Below are positions 20,292-31,057 of a stretch of 64,000 nt of DNA, one piece after another. Numbering within the stretch: position 1 is the stretch's first letter; each line of letters opens with the position of its first letter. A model generated the notes under the pieces. It did not search any database and was not told the DNA's origin. It saw nothing but the letters and a program-made list of their open reading frames with translations. The stretch is from the NCBI RefSeq assembly GCF_900142985.1, contig NZ_LT670849.1, forward strand, positions 6,650,501 through 6,714,500, in the 5' to 3' direction. Position numbers and translations under genes: made by a program. The stretch is from Bradyrhizobium erythrophlei (GTDB lineage Bacteria > Pseudomonadota > Alphaproteobacteria > Rhizobiales > Xanthobacteraceae).

Positions 20292-21115
20292 CCGCGGAAA
20301 TTCTCTCATTCGATACCGGCCGTCCGGCCGAGATCGCCGATGGCGAGCCTGCGCTTGTCGTCGACGTCGAGGGCTACGAAGGCCCGCTCGATCTGCTGCT
20401 GGCGCTGGCGCGGCAACAGAAGGTAGATCTCGCCAAGATTTCGATTCTCGCGCTTGCGGATCAGTATCTGCAATTCATCGAGGAGGCGCGAAAGATCAGG
20501 CTTGAGCTTGCCGCCGACTATCTGGTGATGGCGGCCTGGCTTGCGTTCCTGAAATCGCGGCTGCTGTTGCCGGAGCCGCCGACGGCCGAGGGGCCGAGCG
20601 CCGAAGAGATGGCGACCGCGCTTGCCAACCGGCTGCGCCGCCTGGAAGCCATTCGCGAGGCTTCAAACCGCCTGATGAACCGCCCGCAGCTGCAACGCGA
20701 CATTTTCCCGCGCGGCTTTCCCGAAACCATCGCGGAAATCCGCCATCCCAGATACACGGCGACCTTGTACGACCTGCTCGCGGCGTACGCCGTTCAACGT
20801 CAGCAGACGGTGTTGGCTTCGGTGCATCTTGCACGACGCACGGTGTGGTCGCTGGCCGAAGCGAGGGCATCGCTGGAGCGGCTGGTGGGCCTCGCCGAAG
20901 AGTGGAGCCGCCTCGACGAATATCTCCTCCATTACGTCGTCGACCCCTCGCAAAAGGCGACCGTGTTTGCGTCGAGCTTTGCCGCGGCGCTGGAACTCGT
21001 CAGGGAAGGCCAGGTGGAGTTGCATCAGCAGGAGGCGTTCGCTCCGTTGTTTTTCAGAAAGCGTCCGCCGCAACCGGCGCCCGACGCGATGTCCGCCCCG
21101 GATCAAGCGGGCTAG
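20288..21115 (+). CDS. scpA: Segregation and condensation protein A
   Basis: 275 residues. The kleisin N-terminal domain signature is VDVEGYEGPLDLLLALARQQ (about 22-41) followed by VDLAKISILALADQYLQF, the helix bundle that contacts the SMC neck. A middle helical region and a C-terminal winged helix (about 210-262) complete the kleisin. It bridges the SMC heads and recruits ScpB for chromosome compaction and segregation. It overlaps nagZ by four bases and is followed by scpB. Confidence 0.93.
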   Translation: MTAEILSFDTGRPAEIADGEPALVVDVEGYEGPLDLLLALARQQKVDLAKISILALADQYLQFIEEARKIRLELAADYLVMAAWLAFLKSRLLLPEPPTAEGPSAEEMATALANRLRRLEAIREASNRLMNRPQLQRDIFPRGFPETIAEIRHPRYTATLYDLLAAYAVQRQQTVLASVHLARRTVWSLAEARASLERLVGLAEEWSRLDEYLLHYVVDPSQKATVFASSFAAALELVREGQVELHQQEAFAPLFFRKRPPQPAPDAMSAPDQAG

Positions 21116-21139
21116 TGAGTGGAAGAAGGAGATTGTGCC

Positions 21140-21862
21140 ATGGCAAGCCTGGCGGAAAAGCGCATGGCCGACGTAGACGAGCAACCCGATAACAACCTGC
21201 AGACGCGGCCTGAAGAGCTGCGGCTGCTGGAGGCGCTGCTGTTCGCCTCCACCGAGCCGCTCGACCAGGCGACGCTCGCTAAGCGGATGCCCGATGGCGT
21301 CGACATCAAGGTCGCGCTGGCGCAGTTGCAGGCGGACTATGCCTCGCGCGGCGTCAATCTCGTTCGTATCGCCAACAAGTGGACGTTCCGCACCGCCGGC
21401 GACCTGTCGTGGCTGATGACGCGCGAGAGCACGGAGACACGGCGGCTGTCGCGTGCGGCGATCGAGATGCTTGCCATCATCGCCTACCATCAGCCGGTCA
21501 CGCGCGCCGAGATCGAAGAGATCCGCGGCGTGGTGACTTCGAAGGGAACACTCGACGTGCTGCTCGAGACCGGCTGGATCCGGCCGCGCGGCCGCCGCAA
21601 GACGCCCGGACGCCCGCTCACCTTCGGGACGACGGAAGCCTTTTTGTCGCAGTTCAGCCTCGAAGCGCTGAGTGATCTGCCCGGCCTTGAGGAACTGAAA
21701 GGGACGGGCCTGTTGGATACGCGGCTGCCTTCAGGTTTCACTGTTCCGACACCTTCCGACGACCCGGCCTTGCGCGAGGACGAAGATCCCCTGGAAGCAG
21801 GCGATCTGGAACTGGCTTTGGCCCCTCGGGTCGAACCGGAAACCGGCTCGGGAAGCGAATAA
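21140..21862 (+). CDS. scpB: Segregation and condensation protein B
   Basis: 240 residues with two winged-helix domains: RLLEALLFASTEPLDQATLA (about 21-40) opens the first, and MLAIIAYHQPVTRAEIEEIRG (split here: LAIIAYHQPVTRAEI, about 113-127) the second, followed by GRRKTPGRPLTFGTTEAFL. The C-terminus is acidic. ScpB dimers bind ScpA in the SMC complex. The ATG at 21140 is preferred because AAGGAG lies eight bases ahead; an in-frame GTG at 21119 is possible. A hairpin with a T run follows and probably ends the argS-scpB cluster. Confidence 0.92.
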   Translation: MASLAEKRMADVDEQPDNNLQTRPEELRLLEALLFASTEPLDQATLAKRMPDGVDIKVALAQLQADYASRGVNLVRIANKWTFRTAGDLSWLMTRESTETRRLSRAAIEMLAIIAYHQPVTRAEIEEIRGVVTSKGTLDVLLETGWIRPRGRRKTPGRPLTFGTTEAFLSQFSLEALSDLPGLEELKGTGLLDTRLPSGFTVPTPSDDPALREDEDPLEAGDLELALAPRVEPETGSGSE

Positions 21863-21924
21863 ACGCGAATTTGCCAGCATTCGCATCGGTTAGATAACGC
21901 GGCCATGTCGAGCGTTAACGGTCA

Positions 21925-21976
21925 GCCGCTTAACACGTATTTTAAGCGGCCTAAGTGCTTGTTTTTGGCACCCCTT
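21925..21976 (+). terminator. Probable terminator between scpB and tatA
   Basis: Arms GCCGCTTAA (21925-21933) and TTAAGCGGC (21942-21950) form a perfect 9-bp stem. A T-rich stretch including GTTTTT comes 10 bases later, further than in a classical terminator. tatA starts 98 bases downstream of the stem. Confidence 0.5.
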
Positions 21977-22047
21977 GAGCCTACGTTCGCCTGATGTAGG
22001 TGGGCGCTGCAAGCGTCCCTGATTTCGCGTGTTTGGAGGGTTGCAGG

Positions 22048-22281
22048 ATGGGTTCATTGAGCATTTGGCACTGGATCGTCGTGATCGCAGTCGTCCTGCT
22101 GCTGTTCGGTCGTGGCAAGATTTCCGACCTGATGGGTGACGTCGCTCAGGGCATCAAGGCCTTCAAGAAGGGCATGCAGGACGACGACAAGGCCGTTGAA
22201 AAGACCGAGCCTGTGAAGTCGATCGACCACAACGCCTCGCCGCAGGCGGCGCGGACGGATGTCGGCAGCAAGGCCGTTTGA
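22048..22281 (+). CDS. tatA: Sec-independent protein translocase TatA
   Basis: 77 residues: one N-terminal membrane helix ([20 protein letters not shown]), the Phe-Gly hinge (LLFGRGKI), an amphipathic helix (about 25-45) ending [11 protein letters not shown], and a polar tail. This is the standard TatA plan. TatA oligomers form the transport pore for folded proteins. The ATG at 22048 follows GGAGGGTTGCAGG. Products with twin-arginine signals in this window (the MBL-fold hydrolase and the FAH-like protein) are candidate cargo. Confidence 0.95.
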   Translation: MGSLSIWHWIVVIAVVLLLFGRGKISDLMGDVAQGIKAFKKGMQDDDKAVEKTEPVKSIDHNASPQAARTDVGSKAV

Positions 22282-22410
22282 TCCGCCGGGCGCATCGCAA
22301 GCCGGCGCGCATGATTGTGATCATGCAGACGGCAAGACCGGCGGAATAAGGACGCGGACGGGCCAGTCTCGATAGCGGAAGACCTTGGCCTCGCGTGAGC
22401 GGAAGTTTTC

Positions 22411-22881
22411 ATGTTCGATATTGGTTGGAGTGAATTCGCCGTCATCGCCGTGGTTGCGCTGATCGCCATCGGTCCCAAAGAATTGCCGGGCGTGCTGCGC
22501 ATGGTCGGACAATGGGTCGCCAAGGCGCGCAAGATGGCCGGCGAATTCCAGGGCCAGTTTCAGGAAGCGATGCGCGAGGCCGAAATGGCCGACCTCAAGA
22601 AGAGCTTTGACGAGGTCAAGGAGGCCGCGACCGGTTTTACGAGCGGCAACGTGATGACCTCGCTCGAAAAGGACGTCAGCGCCGCCCTTTCGATCGACGA
22701 CAAGCCGGCCGCAACAACCGAGGCAGCCGCATCGCCGGAAGCGAGCGCCGCTGTCGCAGCCGAAACCGCAGCCTCGGAGCCATTGGTGATCACCCCGCCG
22801 ACCGAGCTTGTTTCCTCCACGCCGGATACGCATTCGGCGGCCGTTGAGGCCGAACCCGCGCGGGACGCCAAAGCGTCATGA
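22411..22881 (+). CDS. tatB: Sec-independent protein translocase TatB
   Basis: 156 residues: [20 protein letters not shown] is the membrane helix with the conserved Glu, [20 protein letters not shown] the hinge and amphipathic helix, then a helical and Ala/Glu-rich C-terminal tail. TatB with TatC recognises twin-arginine signal peptides. It is 129 bases after tatA, and its stop overlaps the tatC start by four bases (ATGA). Confidence 0.95.
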   Translation: MFDIGWSEFAVIAVVALIAIGPKELPGVLRMVGQWVAKARKMAGEFQGQFQEAMREAEMADLKKSFDEVKEAATGFTSGNVMTSLEKDVSAALSIDDKPAATTEAAASPEASAAVAAETAASEPLVITPPTELVSSTPDTHSAAVEAEPARDAKAS

Positions 22882-23696
22882 GCGACGACGATATTGAGGC
22901 CAGCAAAGCGCCGTTGATGGATCACCTGATCGAGCTGCGCTCGCGCCTGATCAAGGCGTTGCTCGGCTTCGGCATTGCGTTCATCCTCTGCTTCTTCATC
23001 GCCAAGCAGATCTACAACTTCCTGGTATGGCCTTTCGTCTGGGTCGCAGGCCCCGAAAATTCGAAATTCATCTACACTGCGCTGCTTGAATATTTCATCA
23101 CCCAGCTGAAGCTTGCGCTGTTTGGCGCCGGCTTCATCTCGTTTCCGATCGTGGCCGGACAGATTTACGCCTTCGTCGCGCCCGGACTTTACAAGCACGA
23201 GCGCAAGGCGTTCGTGCCTTACCTGATCGCGACGCCGTTCTTTTTCGTGCTCGGCGCGATGCTGGTCTATTTCGTCGTGCTGCCGATGCTGGTTCGATTC
23301 TCGCTCGGCATGCAGCAAATGAGCGGCCCGGAGACCCCGCAGATTCAGCTTCTGCCCAAGGTCGGCGAATTCCTGTCGCTGACGATGTCCCTGATCTTTG
23401 CCTTCGGGATTGCTTTCCAGCTTCCGGTGATCCTGACGCTGTTGGGCAGGATCGGCGTCATCACGTCCCAGCAACTGCGCGACAAGCGGCGCTACTTCAT
23501 CGTGATCGCCTTCATTATCGCCGCCGTGCTGACCCCGCCGGATGTCTTGAGCCAGGCTTCGCTCGCGATTCCCTTGCTGCTTCTATACGAAGGCTCGATC
23601 TGGTCGGTGCGGATGGTGGAAAAGAAGGCCGCCGCCAGCAAGACCTCGACCGGGGCAACGCCGCCGGCGCCAACCACGCCGACACCGGCGGAGTAG
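22878..23696 (+). CDS. tatC: Sec-independent protein translocase TatC
   Basis: 272 residues with six predicted membrane helices. The N-terminal signature [20 protein letters not shown] (about 11-30) contains the conserved His-Leu-x-Glu-Leu-Arg signal-recognition site. [17 protein letters not shown] (about 98-114) is the conserved cytoplasmic loop with the key Glu. The C-terminal tail is Thr/Pro/Ala-rich. It completes tatABC and is translationally coupled to tatB. Confidence 0.96.
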   Translation: MSDDDIEASKAPLMDHLIELRSRLIKALLGFGIAFILCFFIAKQIYNFLVWPFVWVAGPENSKFIYTALLEYFITQLKLALFGAGFISFPIVAGQIYAFVAPGLYKHERKAFVPYLIATPFFFVLGAMLVYFVVLPMLVRFSLGMQQMSGPETPQIQLLPKVGEFLSLTMSLIFAFGIAFQLPVILTLLGRIGVITSQQLRDKRRYFIVIAFIIAAVLTPPDVLSQASLAIPLLLLYEGSIWSVRMVEKKAAASKTSTGATPPAPTTPTPAE

Positions 23697-23718
23697 GGCT
23701 CTTTCGCTGAAAAGTTGG

Positions 23719-23740
23719 ATCATCCGCTTTCGCGGATGAT
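23719..23740. repeat. Short perfect hairpin after tatC
   Basis: ATCATCCGC and GCGGATGAT pair around a 4-base loop, 22 bases after the tatC stop. There is no T run, so it may be a processing or RNA-stabilising hairpin and not an intrinsic terminator. It resembles short palindromes common between genes in this group. Confidence 0.4.
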
Positions 23741-23804
23741 GATGGCCGTGCTAGAGGCGAGCCGTTATGTTGACATGCAGCGTTTTTGGTAATTGTCAAC
23801 GTAA

Positions 23805-25178
<1,374 letters not shown>

Positions 25179-25304
25179 TTCCGAACTACAACACTGGCGC
25201 GATTTGTTTGACGCGTGTCCTGATCGCGGTTGCGCACACCGGTCGCGCGAGTATCCTTGTTTCCGATAGCGTCGAAATGCATTTTTTCGAAAGCGACTTC
25301 GTCC

Positions 25305-25754
25305 ATGCCCCTGCACCGCGACATCCACTGGGTGGGCAAACAATGGGCAGTCACGGGCTATGGCATTCAGGCCTGCAATCAGAGGCAAAGGGGGCAATTC
25401 GACATTGAGGCGTCGCGTCTGTGGGACGATGGGGTGCAGGATGCCATTCGCGCCGAAAAATGGGTCAATGCCGAGGATTTTGAGAAAGCCGTCGCCGCTG
25501 CCCGCAAATACTATCCGGAACCGCCACGCAAGACGCCACCGCCCAAACTGGTTCCACCGTTAGAGGTTAAGCCTGCCCCAACACCGCAGGCCAAGCTGGT
25601 TCCGCCCCCAAAACCATTCGTTGTCTCGGAACCGCAGCCAAAGCCTGAACCGCCGAAATTCGACCTGCGGGTCGAGGGCGGCGGGAAATTGACGCCGGTC
25701 TGGCGGATTCGTACGCCCGTCGCCGTTCAGCCGGACAATCCGACGCCGGAGTAG
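25305..25754 (+). CDS. Proline-rich protein of unknown function
   Basis: 149 residues. An N-terminal part of about 75 residues (MPLHRDIHWVGKQWAVTGYG) resembles a small globular domain with a helix EDFEKAVAAARKYYPEP. A Pro/Lys-rich linker (about 80-120) containing the repeated pattern PPKLVPP / AKLVPPPKP follows, then a short tail DLRVEGGGKLTPVWRIRTP. No known family is recognised. It has no signal peptide or membrane helix. The start is uncertain; the frame extends upstream to 25230. Position between serS and surE suggests a conserved local hypothetical gene. Confidence 0.6.
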   Translation: MPLHRDIHWVGKQWAVTGYGIQACNQRQRGQFDIEASRLWDDGVQDAIRAEKWVNAEDFEKAVAAARKYYPEPPRKTPPPKLVPPLEVKPAPTPQAKLVPPPKPFVVSEPQPKPEPPKFDLRVEGGGKLTPVWRIRTPVAVQPDNPTPE

Positions 25755-25882
25755 ATTGGGTTGTCGGCTGCGCGGATCAGACAGGCAAAACTCACAATAA
25801 AAACAGTGAGTTTGCGTCACGCCCCATAGCCGTCTAAGACGGCACCAGGCCATGGAATCGACTGGAAAGGGCCGCTTTGGCG

Positions 25883-26650
25883 ATGCGGATTTTATGCACC
25901 AACGATGACGGCATTCACGCGCCGGGCCTCAAAATCATCGAGCAGATCGCGCGGGAACTGTCCGATGACGTCTGGGTGGTCGCGCCGGAGCTCGATCAAT
26001 CCGGTGTTTCGCATTCGCTCTCGCTCAATGACCCGCTTCGTCTCCGTGAGGTAGGTCCTCGTCATTTCGCGGTCCGGGGAACGCCAACCGACTGCGTCAT
26101 CATGGGCGCGCGCCACATCCTGGGCGAGAAGCGGCCTGATCTAGTGCTCTCGGGCGTCAACAAGGGACGCAACGTCGCCGAGGACGTCGTCTATTCCGGC
26201 ACCATTGCAGGCGCGCTTGAAGGCACCATCCTCGGCTTGCCGTCTTTCGCCCTGTCGCAGGAGTTTTCGATCGAGACCCGCGAGAAGCCGCTGTGGGACA
26301 CGGCCCTCAAATTCGGCCCCTCGATCCTGCGCAAGGTGATCGATGCGGGGGTGCCAAAGGACACCGTGATCAACGTCAACTTCCCGGCCTGCACGGCCGA
26401 TGAAGTCAAAGGCGTGCGCGTGACCCGGCAGGGCAAGCGCAACCTCGGCTTCCTGAAAGTCGATCAGCGGCGCGACGGCCGGGGCAATCCTTACTTCTGG
26501 ATCGGATTTGAGCGGCTCGCCAAGGTCGACGTTCCGGCGGAAGGCACTGACCTGTGGGCGCTGGCGTCGCGCTACGTCTCGGTGACGCCGCTTCGGCTCG
26601 ACCGCACCGACGAAGCGTTCTCGGCCGCGCTGACATCGACGCTGAAGTAG
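25883..26650 (+). CDS. surE: 5'-nucleotidase SurE
   Basis: 255 residues. The metal site is visible at the N-terminus ([15 protein letters not shown], with the Asp-Asp pair at residues 8-9), then [14 protein letters not shown] and [20 protein letters not shown] (about 91-110), all SurE signatures. SurE dephosphorylates nucleoside monophosphates and polyphosphate and is often found beside pcm, as here. The ATG at 25883 is preferred; a TTG at 25877 is also in frame. It converges with a response-regulator gene nine bases away. Confidence 0.94.
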   Translation: MRILCTNDDGIHAPGLKIIEQIARELSDDVWVVAPELDQSGVSHSLSLNDPLRLREVGPRHFAVRGTPTDCVIMGARHILGEKRPDLVLSGVNKGRNVAEDVVYSGTIAGALEGTILGLPSFALSQEFSIETREKPLWDTALKFGPSILRKVIDAGVPKDTVINVNFPACTADEVKGVRVTRQGKRNLGFLKVDQRRDGRGNPYFWIGFERLAKVDVPAEGTDLWALASRYVSVTPLRLDRTDEAFSAALTSTLK

Positions 26651-26659
26651 GGGTAAGCT

Positions 26660-27037
26660 TCAAACCGCGGTGCGGTTCAGGGCCTGCTCGATGGTGCGGG
26701 CCAGCGTTTCGATCTGAAACGGCTTTTGCAGCGCCGGCCGGTCGCGATATTCCGCCGGTAGTCCCGAGGACCCATAACCGGTCGCAAAGATGAAGGGACG
26801 GTTGCGCGCCGCAATGAGGTCGGCAACCGGCGAAATCACCTTGCCGTTGACGTTGACGTCGAGAATGGCAAGATCGAAGTCGACCGACTGCGCAAGGCGG
26901 AGGGCGTCGCTGACTTCGCCGGCCTCCGCGGCGATGCTGTAGCCGAGTTCTTCCAGCATGTCGGCAACCATCATCCTGATCATCACCTCGTCTTCGACGA
27001 GGAATATCGATCCACCTGACGTCCGCGCCGCACCCAT
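26660..27037 (-). CDS. Single-domain response regulator
   Basis: 125 residues forming only a receiver domain. The acidic pocket (VEDEVMIRMM, about residues 14-23), the phosphoacceptor Asp in LAILDVNVNGK (about 57), the Thr/Gly switch region FATGYG, and the Lys in LQKPF (about 103) are all present, so it should be phosphorylatable. There is no output domain, as in CheY- or SpdR-type regulators. No kinase is nearby. The start at 27037 follows AAGGA. It is divergent from pcm and convergent with surE. Confidence 0.88.
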   Translation of the reverse strand: MGAARTSGGSIFLVEDEVMIRMMVADMLEELGYSIAAEAGEVSDALRLAQSVDFDLAILDVNVNGKVISPVADLIAARNRPFIFATGYGSSGLPAEYRDRPALQKPFQIETLARTIEQALNRTAV

Positions 27038-27259
27038 CCATGGAATCCTTGAAATCCGGGAAATAAGGATCGCAAATATCGACATCGGGCGCAATCTCGA
27101 CCTGCCGGGCAACGGCGTGAGATGGAACACGAATTCGAAATGTATGTTTCCCGGAATCGGGGTGTTTGTGCCATCACATAGTCCGGTGGCCGATAAGCCA
27201 GTGCGGCGAATTTCAAGTTCCTGTCGGTTTTTCCGCGACTCGGAGCTCTAGGGACCCCG

Positions 27260-27910
27260 ATGCCTGACGCCAAAAATCCGCCCCGGAAGATGATGTTTCA
27301 GCTTGGCCTGCGGCGGCGCGGGATCAGCGATCAGGCGGTGCTGCGCGTCATGGAGGACGTGCCGCGCGAACTTTTCGTCGAACCGGCCGATCGGGATGAT
27401 GCGTATCGGGACACGGCGCTTGGGATCGCGTGCGGGCAAACCATCAGCCAGCCCTTCGTGGTGGCCTACATGACCGAGCAGCTGAGTTTGCAGAAATCGC
27501 ATCATGTACTCGAGATCGGCACTGGCTCTGGCTATCAGGCCGCGATCTTGTCCAGGCTGTGCAAATGGGTGCTCACGATCGAGCGTTACAGGACGCTGGC
27601 CGACCGTGCCCGGAAACGGCTGGAAGATCTCGGCTGCGACAACGTCGAGGTAATGGTGGGGGACGGCTTCGACATTCCCGCAGGTGTCGGCAACTTCGAC
27701 CGCATCCTGGTGACCGCAGCGATGGAGCAGATTCCGGACGCTCTCGCCGAACGGCTCGAACCGGAAGGCGTGCTGATTGCCCCTGTCGGCCCGCAACACG
27801 GCGTCCAGACGCTTGTTCGCCTGGTCAGGACCGAAAGTGGCTTCGAACGCCGGGAGCTGGTCGACGTGCGTTTCGTGCCAGCGCTGCCGGGCATTGCGCG
27901 CGAACTGTAA
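27260..27910 (+). CDS. pcm: Protein-L-isoaspartate O-methyltransferase
   Basis: 216 residues. The SAM-binding motif I is [19 protein letters not shown] (about 84-102), preceded by the isoaspartate-enzyme signature [17 protein letters not shown] (about 58-74). [14 protein letters not shown] near the C-terminus is also typical. It repairs L-isoaspartyl residues in damaged proteins. The surE-pcm-nlpD order is conserved from gamma- to alphaproteobacteria, which supports the call of the next gene. Confidence 0.95.
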   Translation: MPDAKNPPRKMMFQLGLRRRGISDQAVLRVMEDVPRELFVEPADRDDAYRDTALGIACGQTISQPFVVAYMTEQLSLQKSHHVLEIGTGSGYQAAILSRLCKWVLTIERYRTLADRARKRLEDLGCDNVEVMVGDGFDIPAGVGNFDRILVTAAMEQIPDALAERLEPEGVLIAPVGPQHGVQTLVRLVRTESGFERRELVDVRFVPALPGIAREL

Positions 27911-28018
27911 AATCCCGGATCGGCTGTACCGCCAACATCTTATTCGGAGGCTTAAGCGGTTATTTACTCGGCACGTGTTAACTCAAATGAGTATTTTGTT
28001 GCGTACGAGTGAGTAACC

Positions 28019-29335
28019 ATGTCCCGTGCCGTCGCGTTGCTTTGCTCGCGCCGTGCTCCGCTGATGGCGGCGCTGGCGCTGATGTCGATCGGTTTTGCTG
28101 GTTGCAGCGCCGATATGCAGTCTCGGCTTTCGGAAAATCCCTTTGCTTCCAATGAATCGACGGCCTCCGTGCCGCCGGCCTCAGCCGAGCGCCGGGAGCT
28201 TCCGCAATATTCGCGACCCCAGGCGCAGGTTCAGTCGCAGAACCTTCCGCCGCCGATTTCCGCGCCGCAGTCCTATCCTGCAAGTTCCGGCGTTTCCGGC
28301 GGCGGTCGCGGGCTCGCTTCCTATGCGCCCCCATCGCGTCCGATCGAGACAACCGGCAGCGTTCCGCATTCGGTCGCGGCCGTGCATCCGGTCCAGGGGA
28401 CCAAGATCATCGTCGGCACCAGCGACACGCTGGAAATTCTGGCTCGCCGTTACAATGTGACGCCGGCCGCGATCCTTCAGGCCAACGGCTACAAGGGACC
28501 CCGCGCCCTGTCTCCCGGACAGCAATTGATCATTCCGCGCCCGGGCGCAGTTGCGGCTGCTCCAGCTCCAGCCATGTCGGCACCGGCCAGCAAGCCGGCT
28601 CTCGCCTCTGCCGCGCCTTCGGTCCATGTCGTCAACCACGGCGACACGATGATGGGCATCGCGCGCCGCAACCATATTTCCGTAGGCGAACTCGCCAGGG
28701 CCAATGGCCTGCCGCCGACTGCGCAGCTCAAAATCGGCATGAAACTCAACGTGCCGGTGAAGTCGTCCGCGGTCGCCGCGCCGGTGACGCAGCCGGCGGT
28801 GGCCCAGGCCGCTCCCATATCCGCTGCGCCCGTGACCAAGCTCGCGGCAGTCACCGCTGATCCGCAACAAAAGGTGCGGCTGGCGCAAACGACGAATGTC
28901 GACGAGGCGCCCGCTGCCGAAGCGCCGGTGAAATCGGCTGACGCCACGGGTGCTTTGCCGACCTTCCGTTGGCCGGTTCGGGGCAAGGTGATCACGAGCT
29001 ATGGCGCCAAGACCAACGGCAAGTCCAATGACGGCATCAACCTCGCGGTGCCGGAAGGCACCCCGGTGAAGGCCGCCGAAGACGGCGTTGTCGCTTACTC
29101 CGGCAATGAACTGAAGGGCTACGGCAACCTCGTGCTGGTGCGTCATTCCAACGGCTACGTGACCGCCTACGCGCACGCCAGCGAATTGCTGGTCAAGCGT
29201 GGCGACAGCATCAAGCGCGGGCAGGTGATCGCCAAGTCAGGCCAGTCGGGCGAAGTGAGTTCGCCGCAGCTTCACTTTGAAATCCGCAAGGGTTCGAACC
29301 CGGTCGATCCGCTTCAGTTCCTCAACGGAGCTTGA
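28019..29335 (+). CDS. nlpD: NlpD-like LysM/M23 lipoprotein
   Basis: 438 residues. A lipoprotein signal ends in the lipobox-like FAGC (Cys about 29). Two LysM domains follow (about 122-172 and 201-244), then a C-terminal M23 domain (about 312-436). In the M23 domain the usual first zinc ligands (HxGxD) are replaced by NDGIN, while YAHAS and LHFEI keep the later histidines, as in E. coli NlpD, which activates an amidase and is not itself a peptidase. A divisome role is therefore likely. It follows pcm, the classical nlpD place. Its end overlaps the convergent DUF815 gene by 14 bases. Confidence 0.85.
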   Translation: MSRAVALLCSRRAPLMAALALMSIGFAGCSADMQSRLSENPFASNESTASVPPASAERRELPQYSRPQAQVQSQNLPPPISAPQSYPASSGVSGGGRGLASYAPPSRPIETTGSVPHSVAAVHPVQGTKIIVGTSDTLEILARRYNVTPAAILQANGYKGPRALSPGQQLIIPRPGAVAAAPAPAMSAPASKPALASAAPSVHVVNHGDTMMGIARRNHISVGELARANGLPPTAQLKIGMKLNVPVKSSAVAAPVTQPAVAQAAPISAAPVTKLAAVTADPQQKVRLAQTTNVDEAPAAEAPVKSADATGALPTFRWPVRGKVITSYGAKTNGKSNDGINLAVPEGTPVKAAEDGVVAYSGNELKGYGNLVLVRHSNGYVTAYAHASELLVKRGDSIKRGQVIAKSGQSGEVSSPQLHFEIRKGSNPVDPLQFLNGA

Positions 29336-30293
29336 TCCGGACGCCAAGCCGGCCTGCCAGTTCCTGCGTGAACTGCCAGGCGACGCGGCCTGAACGGGAG
29401 CCGCGGGTGGTTGCCCATTCCAGCGCCTCGCGTTCAAGCTCCTCTTCGGGGAGCTTGATGCCGAAATGGCTGCAATAGCCCTTCACCATCGCAAGGTATT
29501 CGTCCTGGCTGCACCGGTGGAAGCCGAGCCAGAGACCGAAACGATCCGAGAGCGAAACCTTCTCTTCGACGGCTTCGCCCGGATTGATCGCGGTCGAGCG
29601 CTCGTTCTCGATCATCTCACGCGCGAGCAGATGACGGCGATTGGAGGTCGCATAAAGGATCACGTTGTCGGGACGTCCCTCGATGCCGCCCTCGAGCACG
29701 GCTTTCAGCGACTTGTAGGACGCGTCGTTGCCGTCGAAGGAAAGGTCGTCGCAGAACACGATGGCGTTGAACGGCGCATGGCGCAGGATATCCATCAGGG
29801 CCGGCAAGCTCTCGATATCCTCGCGATGGATCTCGATCAGCTTGAGACGGTCGGCCGGTTTGCGATCGCAATTGATGCTGGCGTGCGCCGCTTTCACCAG
29901 CGAGGATTTTCCCATGCCGCGCGCGCCCCACAACAATGCATTGTTGGCGGGAAGGCCGTTGGCGAAACGTTCGGTGTTCTCGATCAGGATATCCCGCATC
30001 CGCTCGATGCCTTTGAGCAGGCCGATATCGACGCGGCTGACATGGGGAACGGGTGCAAGCCGTCCATCGGGATGCCAGATAAAGGCGTCGGCGCGATGCA
30101 GGGTCTCGCCGCCGTCGGCCGTTGGGGCTGCGGCCGCTAGGTGGGCTGCGATGGTCTCCAGCGCTGCGGCAATCCGCTCCGCGGTCTCGTGCCCGGACGC
30201 AGGCGCAGCTGCCGTTGAGACCCGTCGGGGCATCGCTTGACGCTTGAGTTTTTGGGCGGGACGTGAGGCTGATTTTCCGGGCTTTTTCGACAT
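29322..30293 (-). CDS. DUF815-family AAA ATPase
   Basis: 323 residues. After a Lys/Ala-rich N-terminus comes a helical region, then the ATPase core: Walker A in LLWGARGMGKSSLVKAAH (about 121-138), Walker B in VFCDDLSFD (about 184-192), and an arginine-rich sensor region (LYATSNRRHLL). The C-terminal part ends in a helical lid with WQFTQELAGRLG. DUF815 proteins are widespread ATPases without assigned function. The start codon at 30293 lies three bases from a 169-bp double stem-loop repeat, and the leader has only GGA at about -11 as a Shine-Dalgarno, inside the repeat arm. Confidence 0.88.
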   Translation of the reverse strand: MSKKPGKSASRPAQKLKRQAMPRRVSTAAAPASGHETAERIAAALETIAAHLAAAAPTADGGETLHRADAFIWHPDGRLAPVPHVSRVDIGLLKGIERMRDILIENTERFANGLPANNALLWGARGMGKSSLVKAAHASINCDRKPADRLKLIEIHREDIESLPALMDILRHAPFNAIVFCDDLSFDGNDASYKSLKAVLEGGIEGRPDNVILYATSNRRHLLAREMIENERSTAINPGEAVEEKVSLSDRFGLWLGFHRCSQDEYLAMVKGYCSHFGIKLPEEELEREALEWATTRGSRSGRVAWQFTQELAGRLGVRIKLR

Positions 30294-30295
30294 CT

Positions 30296-30464
30296 CTAGT
30301 GGTCCGATTCTAACATTCGCATCCCTTCGCGGCGGTCACTTTTGCGAATGTTAGAATCAAAGGACCACTAGCAAATATAGGTTTCTAGTGGAGTTTAGGA
30401 TTTGACATTCGCTTGACGAACCCGCGGCTAGGCGGGAAAGCGAATGTCAAACCCACTCCACTAG
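30296..30464. repeat. Double stem-loop repeat element, copy A
   Basis: Two adjacent palindromes, each bounded by CTAG. Stem 1 (30296-30371) has 26-base arms, interrupted only by a 3-base bulge, reading CTAGTGGTCC then GATTCTAACATTCGCA. Stem 2 (30385-30464) pairs CTAGTGGAGT and TTTGACATTCGCTT, with an inner small hairpin CCCGC/GCGGG. A second copy at 62442-62610 has the same length and orientation and about 90% identity by eye. The CTAG ends fit a miniature transposon of the IS630 type, which targets TA within CTAG, but no IS630 transposase is present. Confidence 0.85.
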
Positions 30465-30548
30465 CCTTTCTGACGCCGAACCCTTAACGGGCCTTGCAGG
30501 GGGCCGCAAGCGGCCCAAATGAGGGGTCCTGTACAGTGAGTGGCGGCG

Positions 30549-30576
30549 TTGCAATTGGGGCGCTGGCCGCTATAGT
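30549..30576 (+). promoter_or_regulatory. Candidate sigma-70 promoter for yajC-secDF
   Basis: TTGCAA (30549-30554) and TATAGT (30571-30576) are separated by 16 bases and lie 84 bases before the yajC start. The match is four of six and five of six to the -35 and -10 consensus, plausible but unproven. Confidence 0.4.
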
Positions 30577-30659
30577 CCGCGCGAAATTCGCCCCGGACCG
30601 GCCGGGCGCCGGACCCGCGCGCCTATCTCGGCCACACCCGCTCCACGAGGATTGAACGA

Positions 30660-31016
30660 ATGCTGATTACCCCTGCGTTTGCCCAGGCCGCAGCCGGCGG
30701 CGATACCAACAGCATGTTGATGTCGCTGCTGCCGTTCGCGTTTATCTTCGTCATTATGTACTTCCTGATCCTGCGGCCGCAGCAGAAGAAGGTGCGCGAT
30801 CACGCCGACCTCGTGAAGAATATCCGCCGTGGTGATACCGTGGTGACGACGGGTGGCCTGGTCGGCAAGGTGACCAAGGTCGTCGACGATGACCAGATCG
30901 AGTTCGAGATTTCGGACGGCGTTCGCGTTCGCCAGATGCGGCAGATGATCTCCGGCGTTCGCGCCAAGGGCGAGCCGGCCAAGGAACTCGGCAAGGACGA
31001 GACCGCCGCGAGCTGA
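30660..31016 (+). CDS. yajC: Preprotein translocase accessory subunit YajC
   Basis: 118 residues: a short periplasmic N-terminus, one membrane helix (MLMSLLPFAFIFVIMYFLIL, about 20-39) followed at once by RPQQKKVRDHADLVKNIRRG, the invariant YajC motif, then a cytoplasmic beta-rich domain with VVTTGGLVGKVTKV. YajC joins SecD and SecF in the holotranslocon. It is followed by secD after 41 bases. Confidence 0.96.
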   Translation: MLITPAFAQAAAGGDTNSMLMSLLPFAFIFVIMYFLILRPQQKKVRDHADLVKNIRRGDTVVTTGGLVGKVTKVVDDDQIEFEISDGVRVRQMRQMISGVRAKGEPAKELGKDETAAS

Positions 31017-31057
31017 CGTTCGGGCGCCGCTTTCTCTGGATCTGACGAGTCAATTCG

